Assembly: GCA_029216955.1 (NCBI GenBank)
Contig: JANAVB010033216.1
Span: 5,440,871-5,504,870 of the forward strand
Source: Iris pallida
Taxonomy: Eukaryota; Streptophyta; Magnoliopsida; Asparagales; Iridaceae
Length of the DNA: 64,000 bases
Direction: 5' to 3'
The notes below the pieces were generated by a model. The model did no database searches and was not told where the DNA came from. It was given only the letters and a program-made list of their open reading frames with translations. Every line of letters begins with the position of its first letter. The stretch's first letter is position 1. Position numbers and translations under genes: made by a program. Of the stretch, positions 1 to 12,157 are shown in pieces.

Positions 1-389
1 GGATTAAATACTTATACGGGACATAATGTATGGACGTCGCCTTCTGAAGCTTCCACTGGATCAAGACTTGTAATAAAGAGATGAGAGAGAGAGCTGAGTG
101 AACTTGTAAAATGTGAGAAGAGTGAGCTTGAGTGATTGTAATATTGGCCTTGCGCCCCCAATGTAACCGTTGTTTAAATATCAATAAAGAGCTTCTTTGA
201 ATGACTTGTGTTTTGTTCTAAATTCTGCTGTTGTTATTCAATGTCTCTGCTTGGAACTTCTGTGCGACGACCCCGTCGCAGCCGCTGAAATTGGCTGTTA
301 TGGAACCCGCCTTGTGCGAGCGCAATCTAGGCTCGTACGGCATCACGCATTAGCGAGGACGATCGCTCCTACGGGAGCGGGGCGTGACA
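1..389 (+). repeat. 5' LTR of element 1, 3' portion only
   Basis: Matches 4414-4800 base for base apart from about 17 substitutions and a 2-bp indel. It ends in GGGGCGTGACA directly before the primer site. The upstream part lies outside the window. Confidence 0.85.
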
Positions 390-392
390 TAA

Positions 393-408
393 TGGTATCA
401 GAGCACGG
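393..408 (+). other. Primer binding site of element 1 (initiator tRNA-Met type)
   Basis: TGGTATCAGAGCACGG begins three bases after the LTR end. TGGTATCAGAGC is the standard primer site complementary to plant initiator tRNA-Met, used by many copia and gypsy elements. Confidence 0.85.
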
Positions 409-2571
409 CTTTACGTCCTTGGACTATCGATTGAATTCTTTAACTCGTTGCTTCCGTAAAACTCTGAATGTTGCTTCCGCATATTGATATCGTTGGTGCG
501 CTCTCTCTCAATCGTCCCACGGGATGTCCATACAATAAGTCTAACTATTTTGCAAAATGTAGGAGAACAGTTTTTGATAAAACAAAAAGATGGTTCGCGT
601 AAGCACGGTTGGCTAAGTCGGGCTGGGCATATACACCAAAAAGTTGTGTCGACCTTCAAAAAGTCGATTGCGGGATTCGAATTGTGTCGAACAAGAATGA
701 GTTGAACTCGATTGAGTAAATTGAGATTACTATCAATAGGGGTACTATCGAGCGACGATAACGTCGGTACGATATAGATGAGCGTGCTTGGGAATTGAGA
801 AATGGATCGAACGAAATATTTGAACAAGTCGATTTTGATTCGAATGATAAGTTGAGGATTTGTTGAATGACTTCATACCTGAGTGGTGTATGCGATAGCC
901 TCAGGGATGTCGATCGACTGATAAAGGAATGATGCGAATTGAGGAAATATGTTGGTCGATGACTTAAGATAAACGGATGAACGATATGTGAATTTGGTTT
1001 GAGGAAAATCGATATTGTGAATGATTCGAGGGATAATGATCGAACTTGAATTTGAATGTCGAGGAGATTATCCAGTCGGACGATAGCATCATTCGCACGA
1101 CTCGAAATTGGTTGCAAAGCAAGATCGTCAGGTTACGCATATCGTTGATGGTATTGAGGCGTATCAAAGATCGATATACGATAAATCGGGGGTACTCTGA
1201 CTCGGCGAATGACGATCGTGCAAGTGTTGTTGTTCGGTTGGGTGGAGTACTTAGGATTTTAATTAAGAGGAATGTTGGATGAAAATGAAAGTGTCTTGAT
1301 GGTTATGTGGATAACCACAGCGTCGACATTCTTGTCTTGCGCGAGCGCAACTCTAGCCTCGCACATGCGTTGCATCGGATTTGGGGTGATCATTCCGCGT
1401 GAGCGTTGACATGGTGATTCATGTCGCGGGAATGATCGGACTCGAAAAATCAAGACGCGGCAACTTTGATTGTCTCGACTTGTCGGTTTGATGCAAAGGA
1501 AAATTCGAAAATGTTTAGACTTGCGATTGATGAATAAAATAAGCTTGAGGATTGAGTAGGTCCAATCCGCGCATCGAGAATGAATTAGTCTAGACACCAA
1601 AACAAGAGTTACGTCCCGATGAGGATGACTATCCCGCGGGAGCGTGCATGGTGATTCATGCCTACCGTGGATAATCTGAATCGCGTTAGATCGGGGCACA
1701 ATATATTGTTAAGCTAGACGACCTCATGATCGAATACGTGAGTTGGGATGAATGACTTAGGGAATATGAAATATGAATTACGGTTTAGCGATGGATTGTG
1801 TCGTAACGTGCTTGACTTGGAAGGGATGATAAACGGATTATGTCGAACGTGTTCGAAGAGATAGACTATGCGAAGATGGTTTGTTGAACGAGCGATATTG
1901 AGATATCATAAAATTAGTTGAACGTAAGTTGTCGTAGGATGGCTTTGCTGAATGACTCAGACCCCGTGCGACGAAATATTGGGATGTGAGTAGGGAATCG
2001 ATGCTCGATGTTTAGAAATCGGAGTGATGCGAGTTTGGGTAGAAAACCCCGTACTATCAACTTGGTTTGACCTTAGGATGGGGTCAGTGTTGATATTGTT
2101 GTTTGGGAACTATGATTCCAATACTGACGGAAAGACATAGCCTAGCAGTTAGGCAGACGTCCTAGTGCGAAGTGGTAGAGTTTATGGAGGCATCACTCGC
2201 GAGTCTCGGTTGACATGCACGTATATCAGGAACGCCCGAATATGTGCACGATCCGACTCGAGTGGTGATGGGAGATTCGCTATCACGAGGTTTGGTAGAA
2301 ATGTATATATTTTAGGGACGCCTAAGATATGTGCACAATCCATACTAAGTGATACGTTGAATCGAGTGAGACTTGAGGAATGGAAAAGTATCGAGGATTT
2401 TGAGATCGTGAGTTTAGAAGAAAAGATTGATAGTAGCACGAGCGTGGCTCGAATTTGGGAAATGTATAGGGGAAATGTGTGCGTGAGTCATTGAACGTTC
2501 GAGTGATAAGCCAATATGATAAGTGTACTCAGTTAGTTTCGAGGACAAAACTTTTTCTGAGTGGTGTATGA

Positions 2572-4800
2572 TGTAGTGCCCCGTCCCGCTCAGTCAATCG
2601 GAGGAATCGAAATGTCGACGACGTCTGACTTCGCCATGCAACGATGACTCGAAGACAGCGCTCAGGTGGGGTAGTTTCGGTGAACTTACCTCATCTTAGC
2701 CTTCACATAATAAAACGCATGTTTTCAACTTGCACAAGTAGGCTTGATAATAAAAGAGACGAATCCACATAGCTAAAGGGAATAATCCCGACGGGTCGAA
2801 TTGAGTTAGAATATGGAAAGGTCCAAAACGATCGTCTTAGAGTTGGTGCACGGCGTGCTTTAAAAATGACACTCGATCCTTCGTCCCGTGGCTTGGCAGA
2901 AGGAAAGTTGGTTGAGTAGGCAAAGTTATGAACGTAGCCTAATTCATAGGCGTCGCCCGCGTAAATGCTCAATAAAGCATGCACGCTTCCATGATACAAG
3001 GCTTGGCATAGCCTTTGCTCGTCACTTGAGTTAAGTTGTAGGCTTGGTGAAGTTAGGCAAAGTAAGGGTGGTCGACCTAAGTCATTCCAAGCACGGTCCT
3101 ACGAGTTCTATGGCTGGGTATGACAACTTAGTCTTACGATTTCAAGCCCGTCATATAGAGTATGTCTTGGGTGGTGGCGTCGCGTAGAGTTCAAGTTGGT
3201 TTAAGGCACGATGTCACGGATTTAGTGTTTTCAGGCACGGGCCACGGTTGATTCATTGAGTTTTAGAAAGTGTTGCGAATAGTTGTTCTTGAGTTGAGTA
3301 AAATGATAGGGCAAGAAAGAAGAATGCTCGCGACTACGGGTCGTCGAGACAAGATCTCAGAGGTGAGACATATTGAACTTGGCCCTGAAAAGAGATGATA
3401 ACACTAAAGGTGGAATGACTGTATGAGACGTCAGTTGAGTCGAGTCTTGCATGGTCATGGACAACTTGTCGACAAGGTAGAGTTTCCTTGAACGTTTGTC
3501 CGACGGAAGGGGACCGGTTCTTGATAAGCAGCATTAGCACGTGCTGGATGACCGCACAAGTTAGCGCAGAGGCTTGCCAGCGAGGCTAGCTACTCACGCT
3601 GGCAAGGGCGGCCGCCTAACAAGCTAAAGGAGTCCAGGATGGCTCTGGGAGTCGGTGACCAAATCATATAGATGAGTCGGCATGGCGGCAATCCACGTGT
3701 GTGCCTTTGGATGGAGTTGAGTTGTTGAATGTGTGTACAATTGGAATACAATGTTTGGTCCTAAGATATGGCATCAACATAGGCGACGTGCTTCGGCACG
3801 AGATGTGGCGTCGAGTCTAATGTTGTTAGCATATAAGTTGCATAGTTTGGATGTGAGTTGTCTTGAGTCTAAGTCAGGAAAGGCCGCAAGGCAAAGTTGG
3901 TCGAGTGACACTTAACCCACAAGTCTTGATTGGGTCAGTTGATGATTTGGTAGCAAAGGGCCACGAGGCGGCGATATTGTTGAGTCGCACGTAGTTGCAA
4001 GGCATGGCACAAAGGATTGTAGCACGGTCACACGGGAATGGAGCCTCATCGCGTAGTTGCTCTCTGATTTTGGCCGAAAGGCAAACACGACTTGATAGCT
4101 TAACGTTGTTTGAGTCGACATTGTTGTTGCAAGCGCGGGATGTTCTAAAGACACAAATAGGCAAGGCGTCGATAATAAAATTGATCCAAAGGCAAGAGTA
4201 GAAAGACAATACAAAAGGGGACTATGTTGTACAAAGTAAAGTAAACGTGTTGGTTTTGTATGGGTGGGTGAGGAGCTCATTCCACCGGTACAGTTGAGTA
4301 CTGACACCCACATAGTTTACATGTGCAGGAACAGGTAGAAGCTCGTGGCGCGGGGCTCGCTTGGATGCGTCGAGGCATGGAGTTCCTTGGCGATTCGAAG
4401 TGTACGGCCGCATGGATTAAAGACTTATACGGGACATAATGTATGGACGCCGCCTTCCGAAGCTTCCGCTGGATCAAGACTTGTAATAGAGAGATGAGAG
4501 AGAGCTGAGTGAACTTGTAAAATGTGAGAAGAGTGAGCTTGAGTGATTGTAATATTGGCCTTGCGCCCCCAATGTAACCGTTGTTTAAATATCAATAAAG
4601 AGCTTCTTTGAATGACTTGTGTTTTGTTCTAAATTCTGCTACTGTTAATCAATGTCTCTGCTTGGGACTTCTGTGCGACGACCCCGTCGCAGCCGCTGAA
4701 ATCGGCCGTTATGGAACCCGCCTTGCACGAGCGCAATCTACGCTCGTGCGGCATCACGCCTTAGCGAGGACGATCGCTCCTACGGGAGCGGGGTGTGACA
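2572..4800 (+). repeat. 3' LTR of element 1 (2229 bp)
   Basis: Starts TGTAGTGCCCCG after a stretch at 2541-2571 (GAGGACAAAACTTTTTCTG and on) that closely matches the pre-LTR stretch of the element at 22848-30238. Ends GGGGTGTGACA. Its last 387 bp are the copy of window positions 1-389. It contains no coding frame I recognise. Confidence 0.8.
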
Positions 4801-5523
4801 AGGTCCGGGCAAGTTTGGCAGTATCGGGTTTCCTGAAAGTCGTAACATTAATAAATAACTAATTAAATTATTTATAGAGATTAACTCGTAACTTGGCCTG
4901 GTTTTCCTAGTTAGGACATCACTATGGCTCGGTCATCCCTACTATGGCTAATACACTGGTCAAGGCACGCCACTGCACTATCCGTGCCACGATTTCTAGT
5001 CGTCTGGTACTTCAAAACTCAACCGTGGCTAAAGTCATCTACTCGCCCCCAATGTAACCGTTGTTTAAATATCAATAAAGAGCTTCTTTGAATGACTTGT
5101 ATTTTGTTCTAAATTCTGCTACTGTTATTCAATGTCTCTGTTTGGGACTTCTGTGCGACGACCCCGTCGCAGCCGCTGAAATCGGCCGTTATGGAACCCG
5201 CCTTGCACGAGCGCAATCTACGCTCGTGCGGCATCACGCCTTAGCGAGGACGATCGCTCCTACGGAAGCGGGGCGTGACAAGGTCCGGGCAAGTTTGGCA
5301 GTATCGGGTTTCCTGAAAGTCGTAACATTAATAAATAACTAATTAAATTATTTATAGAGATTAACTCGTAACTTGGCCTGGTTTTCCTAGTTAGGACATC
5401 ACTATGGCTCGGTCATCCCTACTATGGCTAATACACTGGTCAAGGCACGCCACTGCACTATCCGTGCCACGATTTCTAGTCGTCTGGTACTTCAAAACTC
5501 AACCGTGGCTAAAGTCATCTACT
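4564..5523 (+). repeat. 480-bp tandem duplication spanning a transposon junction
   Basis: Positions 4564-5043 and 5044-5523 are near-identical direct copies with an exact 480-bp period and about six differences. Each copy holds the last ~237 bp of the element 1 LTR plus the first ~243 bp of the neighbouring LTR. Both inner junctions read GTGACA followed by AGGTCCGGGC, so the duplication happened after element 1 inserted. Confidence 0.92.
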
Positions 5524-5630
5524 GTAATAATTAACAAAATAATTACTTATAAAATTCTAAAAATTACCATTTAAATCAAATAAATAATAAATAAAATTAT
5601 TTCAAAAAAAATTTGGGAGGGGGAGCTACA
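4801..5630 (-). repeat. 3' LTR of element A, inner part, enlarged by the 480-bp duplication
   Basis: Matches 12413-12759 closely once the duplicated unit is removed. It is the terminal piece beginning TGTAGCTCCCCC when read on the minus strand. The outer LTR portion was separated by the insertion of element 1. Confidence 0.75.
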
Positions 5631-6850
5631 AATCTACCCACCTTAGAAATAAATTCGTCCTCGAATTTAAGGACTACTAGCACAGGCAGACTTGGTAGAT
5701 TGGAAAGAGGTAGTACAAATTTATGATAACAGAACTTGATCGAATAAAATAAATAAAATAGGAGTAAATGTTTGAAACATTAAAAGCCCTAAAATGCTCT
5801 CAACTTTAACTTTTGAAACAAGTTTGATAAGAAAAATAATCACAGACAAAGTATCGACGAAATCTGCCTTCAACCCCGACAAATAAAATATGTGAATAAA
5901 AAAAATTCTGAAACTCCTGAAAAGGGAATCTAGGGATTTGACCCAATCATGCCCCAAATAATTCATAAAATATTGTCTAAAATAATACCTATTACTTGAA
6001 ATAATCCTTGTAATAAAATCAATTGTCAAAATATTGTTATGAATAATTCAAATACTTATAGCTGTATATTTTCCACAAATGCAATATCTTCTAAAAATAA
6101 TTTGGTAGTAATTTGAATTTAATATAACTCTTGATAAAATAGTAATTCAAATAATCCTGCAATAAAATCTCTTCTAAAATTTTGCAAATATCTCCTCACC
6201 CTTTTTTTCGAAAATATTTAAAATAGAAATATAATAAAAATTATTTCCCGATTTGAAAAAATAATTAAACTAAAATAAACTAAATGGAGAATGTAAGAAA
6301 ACGGAAAGTGGGCTTACGACCTACCCACCTTAGAATGATTTGTCCTCGAATTTAGGGACTAGGATGATCAAATCTTTCTAAGATTTAAATAAATACTGAA
6401 TTTAACAAATCAAAATCAATCCGTAATAATTTTTTAAAAATAATTCAAGATGTAAAAATGCATTTGATCGAATCTAAATATAATACAATAATAATTTAAA
6501 TAGATAATATGTTTATCAAATGACTTAGAAAATATGGTATATAGTATTTAAACAGTACATATCCTTGTTAGTCCAAGACTGAATCAAACTAATTATAATA
6601 TAACAAAATGAATGTAATTGATAATTATTATTAGCAAATAATTTAAACGATATTTTATAAATTCTAAATCAAAATGGGTTGACAAAAATTCTATTGTCAT
6701 CCAAATATATTCTATAGTTGTTACAAATAAAATCTATTTTCTAACCAAAATTTATTAAAATAAAACAAAATAAAACTTTTTGAAAGCAGGGATGTGGGTT
6801 TAAAATTCTACCCACCTTAGCATATTTCATCTTAAAAATTTCAAAGAGCA
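5631..6850 (-). repeat. Repeated LTR-end / polypurine motifs inside element A
   Basis: The motif CTACCCACCTTAG occurs at about 5634, 6321 and 6808, and as CTACCCTCCTTAG at about 9348. The first two are followed within 10 bp by a TCCTCGAATTTA-like tail and preceded by a G-rich LTR-like end (GCTACA, CTTACG). Read on the minus strand each is a polypurine tract abutting an LTR start. The surrounding sequence is AT-rich and non-coding. Confidence 0.6.
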
Positions 6851-7421
6851 CGATTAGGCACGACTATGAAGAATAATCAAGAAACCAAATTTTTAATTGA
6901 TATGAATAAAACGAAGAATGGTGTAATCAAGGGAGTGATATGATTCATGATCTAATTAATCACGCGTAAAAATGACAAAGATACTAAACAAAAGGAGAGA
7001 GTGATTTGGTACGACCAGTATTCGGTCAATTGGTCTAGTTGATAACCAAATATTTTTAAGAACGGTCAAGATTGAAACGGTTGGGTACGACCAATCGATG
7101 GTCAGTATGGTTGAGCCATTACCCGCCTTTTAAGGAATGACCAAGGTTCTCGATAAAATCTAAACAAAATTTTAGTCGTATTTAATATGCGGTCACGATC
7201 AAGGCTAATCGTGCAAGTCATCCAAGCAGGGTGAAAATAGGAGGTTGGCACGAGCATGATCATGATAAAAATAGTCATGACCGTAGCTGGAACGAAGGTA
7301 TAACCTTAGCCATGATTTAGTTGAAATCATAGACACGGTTATGATTTAGTCTTGATAAAATGGTGTAAGATCGATCAAAATTGAAATCATCTGGGTACGA
7401 GCAACTAGTTGAACAAAATTA

Positions 7422-7760
7422 TTTAGGCACGATCATGGAATTGAATTCTAGGATGACAGGCGAATTGGCACGATAGAATCGAATAGTTTGGTCGTGATCA
7501 AAAAGTATTTAAGGATGATCCAATCGAAATCGTTCTAACACGAATGATTGTGTAGGCATGATCATAGAATCAAACCTAGGAAAGGATACGAATTGATTCG
7601 ATCGAAATATAGTAAAAGGAGTCTAGTCATGATCGAAATTGTTCAAGGATGATCAAATCCAAAAATGCTTAAAATATTTATCTCCAATTATTTAGGCACG
7701 AGTTTAGGATTAAAATCTAGATAAGTTTAGGAATCCAGTCAAAATTACATTAAAAGATGA
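7422..7760. repeat. Degenerate ~130-140-bp tandem repeats
   Basis: Three segments starting near 7422, 7552 and 7691 share a TTAGGCACGATCATG-like head and a tail like ATTGAATTCTAGGATGA. Spacing is about 130 then 139 bp. They lie in the gene-free interior of element A. Confidence 0.5.
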
Positions 7761-7924
7761 CAATCTGAAAAAATAGAAGGATAAGAAAGGAAGGAAGAAT
7801 TACAGGTTTATCGAGAAGACTGTGGCTAGGAATAAGTACAAATCGATTTAAAAACTTAATAGTTATATGCCAATAAGACGTAGTCTCTATGGTATTCGAA
7901 ACTCGTAAACATGATCGAAGTCAT

Positions 7925-8180
7925 TTTACCGAGAATTTATGCCTCGCCAGTGTACAGCTAGCTACAATAAACTCTTGATTCCACGACTCAAGCAAGGATA
8001 CGGTAACGAATATCCTATCAACTCTATCCAATCTGGACATAACAACTTAAGGACGAAGATAGGATGACCAAGATATAGCTTTAACAACATTCGATAACTT
8101 ATACTCACTCGAGATTACTTCAACTTAGGGATCATGCCTCGTCAGTGCGCTGTTGGCTGTAGTGAACCCACAGTCTCTAT
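7925..8180. repeat. Pair of ~195-bp spaced direct repeats
   Basis: ATGCCTCGCCAGTGTACAG near 7938 and ATGCCTCGTCAGTGCGCTG near 8134 are followed by matching flanks (CTACAATAAACTC and TGTAGTGAACCC). The rest of 6850-8950 shows no coding signal. Confidence 0.5.
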
Positions 8181-8959
8181 AAGTCAAATAAATGGCGACA
8201 GTACATGGCTGTCTGCCATCATAAGTCACCGATCATCCCTTCAACTACATCCTTAAAATCTCAATAGAGGTTCAAAAATCCTGAAACAAATTGACCATGA
8301 TGGAGAAAGCTAAAAATTTGAACAAATTGATCATTATAGGAAAGTGTACGTATCCATCCTTGAAGGGGAGGTATCAGTTTCTTTTTTGAAAATTTAAACG
8401 ATTGATTAGGAAGGACATGGTCTAAGGCAAGATAAGTAAAAATCTTATAACCTTTATTTCATGGATATTCAATATTCAACGTTTGAGAGGAAAACTTTTC
8501 AATCCAAAAAATTTAATCTTCATATTAATAGACAATTGAGGGAGAAGTTATTTTAAAAATAATTCCTTAGATCCAAGGAAAAGAATATAAGTGATACGAA
8601 CTTGTGATATGGCGATGTTTAGAAAGGACATAAGATAAAGTTGTACAATTGACCATGATTAGAAGAAAATAGCCGAGGGCAAAAGAAATATAAACTTGGA
8701 TTTATATTTCTCTAATATTCAAGATGGAGGAAAAATATGTATAAAGTACTATGTCTACCTATTATGAATATATTTATACACAGGTATATATATAGCCTAA
8801 GTAAATCCCTAAAATCCCACAATATCATTCTAAGATAAGGTTATCCTATTTCCAAGTAAAATATAAATTTAAATAGCAATAATACATATATTATATTCAA
8901 TATATAATTTATAGAAATTATTCCCAATACTAGAAATGGACTACCAAAATATATAACAT

Positions 8960-9344
8960 CTATATATCAACATGGACGACGTTGGTCGCACTACATGACC
9001 ACCAGGACTTGGGTTGAGTTCGGGCTAGTTTGGAACAACCTGGTCTTCTAAAAGTCAATAATCTTAATAATAAATAATTAATTTATTCCTAGGGTTATTT
9101 CACAATTTGGCCTGGTTTTTCTAGTTAGTATACACCTATGACTCGGTCTTTTCTACCATGGCTAGAACACTAGTCAAAGCACTCGACCACACTCTCAGTG
9201 CCAAAATTTTTGGTTATCCTGTACTTCGAAACTTAACCATGACTAAGGCCTTCTATAATAAATATTTATAAAATTCTAAAAATCACACTTTAATTCAACT
9301 TAAAGGAATAAGTGCTATTTTCAGAATTTTGGGAAGATGTTACG
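8960..9344 (-). repeat. Diverged second LTR-like copy inside element A
   Basis: This stretch is collinear with about 12370-12759: the same order of CGTTGGTCGCACTACAT-, GGCCTGGTTTTTCTAGTTA- and TGGCTAGAACAC-like blocks, but clearly diverged. It ends in a TTACG followed by a polypurine-type motif. It may be the LTR end of an older relative into which element A inserted, or an internal duplication. Confidence 0.55.
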
Positions 9345-11741
9345 AATCTACCCTCCTTAGGAATTCCGTCAAATCAAAATGCGATAGTGTATCCTTCTAT
9401 GAAAGTTATCTAGTGAGACATATGTATCAACCTTAACTATCCAATTGTCAATTGAAATTAGGGACTCCTAGTCCTAACCATTCTCTTAAGATTGATTTAC
9501 TCCTAGTTGTGAATGAGCATTTTCCTAGTCGCAGGTTCGCAGTAGTATGACTAATATGGTACCACCACGAGTTCGCACAATTTGCAAAAACTGACCTGCA
9601 TGGGCCACCACAAAAACTTGTCACGACCTGCACCCGCTTTTCGGATACGAGACGTGTCCAAGCCAGCCTACGCCGCAGTGTCGGCGGTAGAACGCTGTCA
9701 AGCCTGCAAGAAATAAATGCTCAAAATAAATTTTATTGCTCATTCACATTTCTAAATTTGATTACAACATTTGCAACATTTATATTTAAAAGAAAATACA
9801 ATGTCTCACAAAATGGTAAAGTCAGCTAGTTCCACTATCTAGGTTGACCTCAGCATACCCATGCCTTCCCAGTGCTAAGAGTGGTCGCGGCTAAACTTGA
9901 AAAATTTTGGTTTTCAGTCAGAAATGGAACGAGTACATTCTCACAACAGAATCAATAAATGACGAAATCCATAAATCTGTAATAATACTGAGATACATGA
10001 TAAGGGATAAACAGAAAATCATGGCAGGAATCATGCGAGTAAAAGCAGAAAGACATGGTACACGAGACAAGCAATGACAAGAAAACTGTAATGTAACAAG
10101 ACTATATCTAACAAGTGATTTAAAATATAGTTTCGACATGTAAACGGCTAAGGGGTAAATCCGGCACCCTGCACGTATTCAAGAATAGACATCATGAGAT
10201 ATTTTTGGGTATGTTTACATGTCTACTAATGTACTTCCCCGCCCGGCTAGTACCCATGGATTCCAACAGGTCACGAACACGAAAATATATTGGTCACGAA
10301 CAATATGCAAGAATCCATAACTACTATCTCGTGTGACAAGCGTGTCAAAAACTAATGGAATATCAATATAAAATATTATTAAATACAAGAAGTATATAGA
10401 TAATCAAATACGAAAACTATCAGAGATGTATTCGCCTGAGGTCCTGTGTTGGTGAAACCGATAATACTATACCACTCAATGAGCCACAATCAGTCAACAC
10501 ATGCAGAAGTATCTGGATGTTAAAATAAATATTACCAATATTTTCAGAATAGTCAAATTAGCTAGAATTTCCTGTCCTTAAGTCCAATTCTGGACACAAG
10601 GGCAAAACGGTAATTTTGGGTCAAAATGGTATCCGTCGTTGGACCCGCTTTGTACCAAAAAGCGTGCCAGAGTCTATGGTCTCTAAAGTTGTCAAAATAT
10701 ATGTCAACAGGTCCGATTTTTCGATACGAACCCAACCGTATGTCCAAAGTTAGATTTTGGCGGGACGTGCACAAAATCACCCGTTGAGTCGAATCGTGGG
10801 GCCCGCAAAACGGTGATCCGGTCAACTGTCTCAGAATCGGACCAAACTTGGCATACATGACCAAAAAAATGATACGGTCCTGTTGGCGTAAGTTTCATCT
10901 CGATCTGACGAACGTGTACAAAGTAATTGGGAAAGTTGCACTGACGCTGATACGGTGAATTTCGACGAATACGCATCAAATTTGTCGTGCACACGCGACC
11001 AATTTGAATTTCGTCAAAGCCTACACGTCCGTAAAGACGATACGCACCTTTCGATGCTTTCAGTTTGCGACCAAGTTGCCCGGATTGACGGGACGCACGT
11101 CATATCGAAGGTTTTTTGGGGTTTTGAAAACAGGTTTTTCTTGGTTTTCAAACTGGATTTTCTTACTGTGTAAATAGCTGAAAATAAAACAAATAGCGGG
11201 GTTTCCATCTCGGTTAGGTCCTCTAGAGATCTGTTCAATTAGGTTTCAAGAATTCCCTGTGGATTAACAGAATCTTACCTTCCTAATAGGCTGGGGACTG
11301 CTCTATTTTGGCTATTTGCAAACAAATTTTTGTCGATCTATGGGCTCGGTTCGTGACGCGTGTCCTGCAATGTAAATCGAGCTAATTGAAGCTCTCAAAA
11401 CGATGTTGTGATCCTCGAGAATGGTCGTCGGGAAGTCGGCTCGGCATCATGTTGAGGCTGTGCGCATATCTTGCGCGCGGGCTGGTTCCCGCGACTGGCC
11501 GACCGGCAGCGGCGGCTCACGGCGGCGCACGAAGGTCGGGACAGGGTCGCCAGGGCTGGGGGTCGGTGGAGGTTTGCTAGGGTTTGGTTTTTCCTCGTTC
11601 TCTCTCGGCTCTCTCTCGATTTACATATACATATGTATAAATCCTTCTCTCGGCTGGCTGTGTAGAAGCCTTAGGGAGCTCGGGCCTGGGCTGGTCTGTG
11701 GGGAGCTCAGGCCTGGGTTCCCCTCTCCAAGTAGATACGTA

Positions 11742-11743
<2 letters not shown>

Positions 11744-11835
<92 letters not shown>
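11744..11835. repeat. (AT)n-(GT)n compound microsatellite
   Basis: About 25 AT units (11744-11793) run directly into about 20 TG units (11795-11835). Open frames here (poly Tyr-Ile, poly Thr-His) are artefacts of the repeat. Confidence 0.97.
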
Positions 11836-11840
<5 letters not shown>

Positions 11841-11888
11841 CATGACATATATACACTATAATTATTAATACAAGCTAACAAATGTTAA

Positions 11889-11889
<1 letters not shown>

Positions 11890-11954
<65 letters not shown>
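11890..11954. repeat. (TA)n microsatellite
   Basis: About 32 uninterrupted TA units. Confidence 0.97.
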
Positions 11955-11956
<2 letters not shown>

Positions 11957-12123
11957 GACACACACATATATACTATAAATTCAAACACGAGTAATAAATA
12001 TTAAGTATAATCAATATTTGAAATCCAATCCTTAATTTTTATATACCAAAAATTCACATAAATAAAATACAATGATATTTTATATATAAATAAAAGCTTA
12101 ATTTTTCTATATACCATAAATAC

Positions 12124-12125
<2 letters not shown>

Positions 12126-12156
<31 letters not shown>
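12126..12156. repeat. (TA)n microsatellite
   Basis: About 15 TA units. Confidence 0.95.

Positions 12157-12157
<1 letters not shown>

Larger units (their letters stand above)
1..4800 (+). mobile_element. Non-autonomous gypsy-type LTR retrotransposon (element 1), left end outside window
   Basis: The first 389 bases repeat at 4414-4800, and both copies end in GTGACA. That makes them the ends of a 5' LTR (cut by the window) and a full 3' LTR. A tRNA-Met-type primer site follows the 5' LTR at 393-408. The interior 390-2571 has no gag, protease, RT or integrase frame. The only possible pol remnant is near 2210-2350, where two copies resemble the 'LRKY-DP' tail after integrase in Ty3-gypsy elements (weak). 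The two LTR pieces differ at about 17 of 387 positions by eye, mostly C/T or G/A changes, as expected of decay at methylated cytosines. It looks like a LARD-like element moved by proteins of an autonomous relative. It sits inside the left LTR of the element that continues at 4801. Confidence 0.8.

Noticed and set aside
11577..11881. Open frames encoding poly Tyr-Ile and poly Thr-His
   Set aside because: They are translations of the (AT)n(GT)n microsatellite, open in several frames on both strands.
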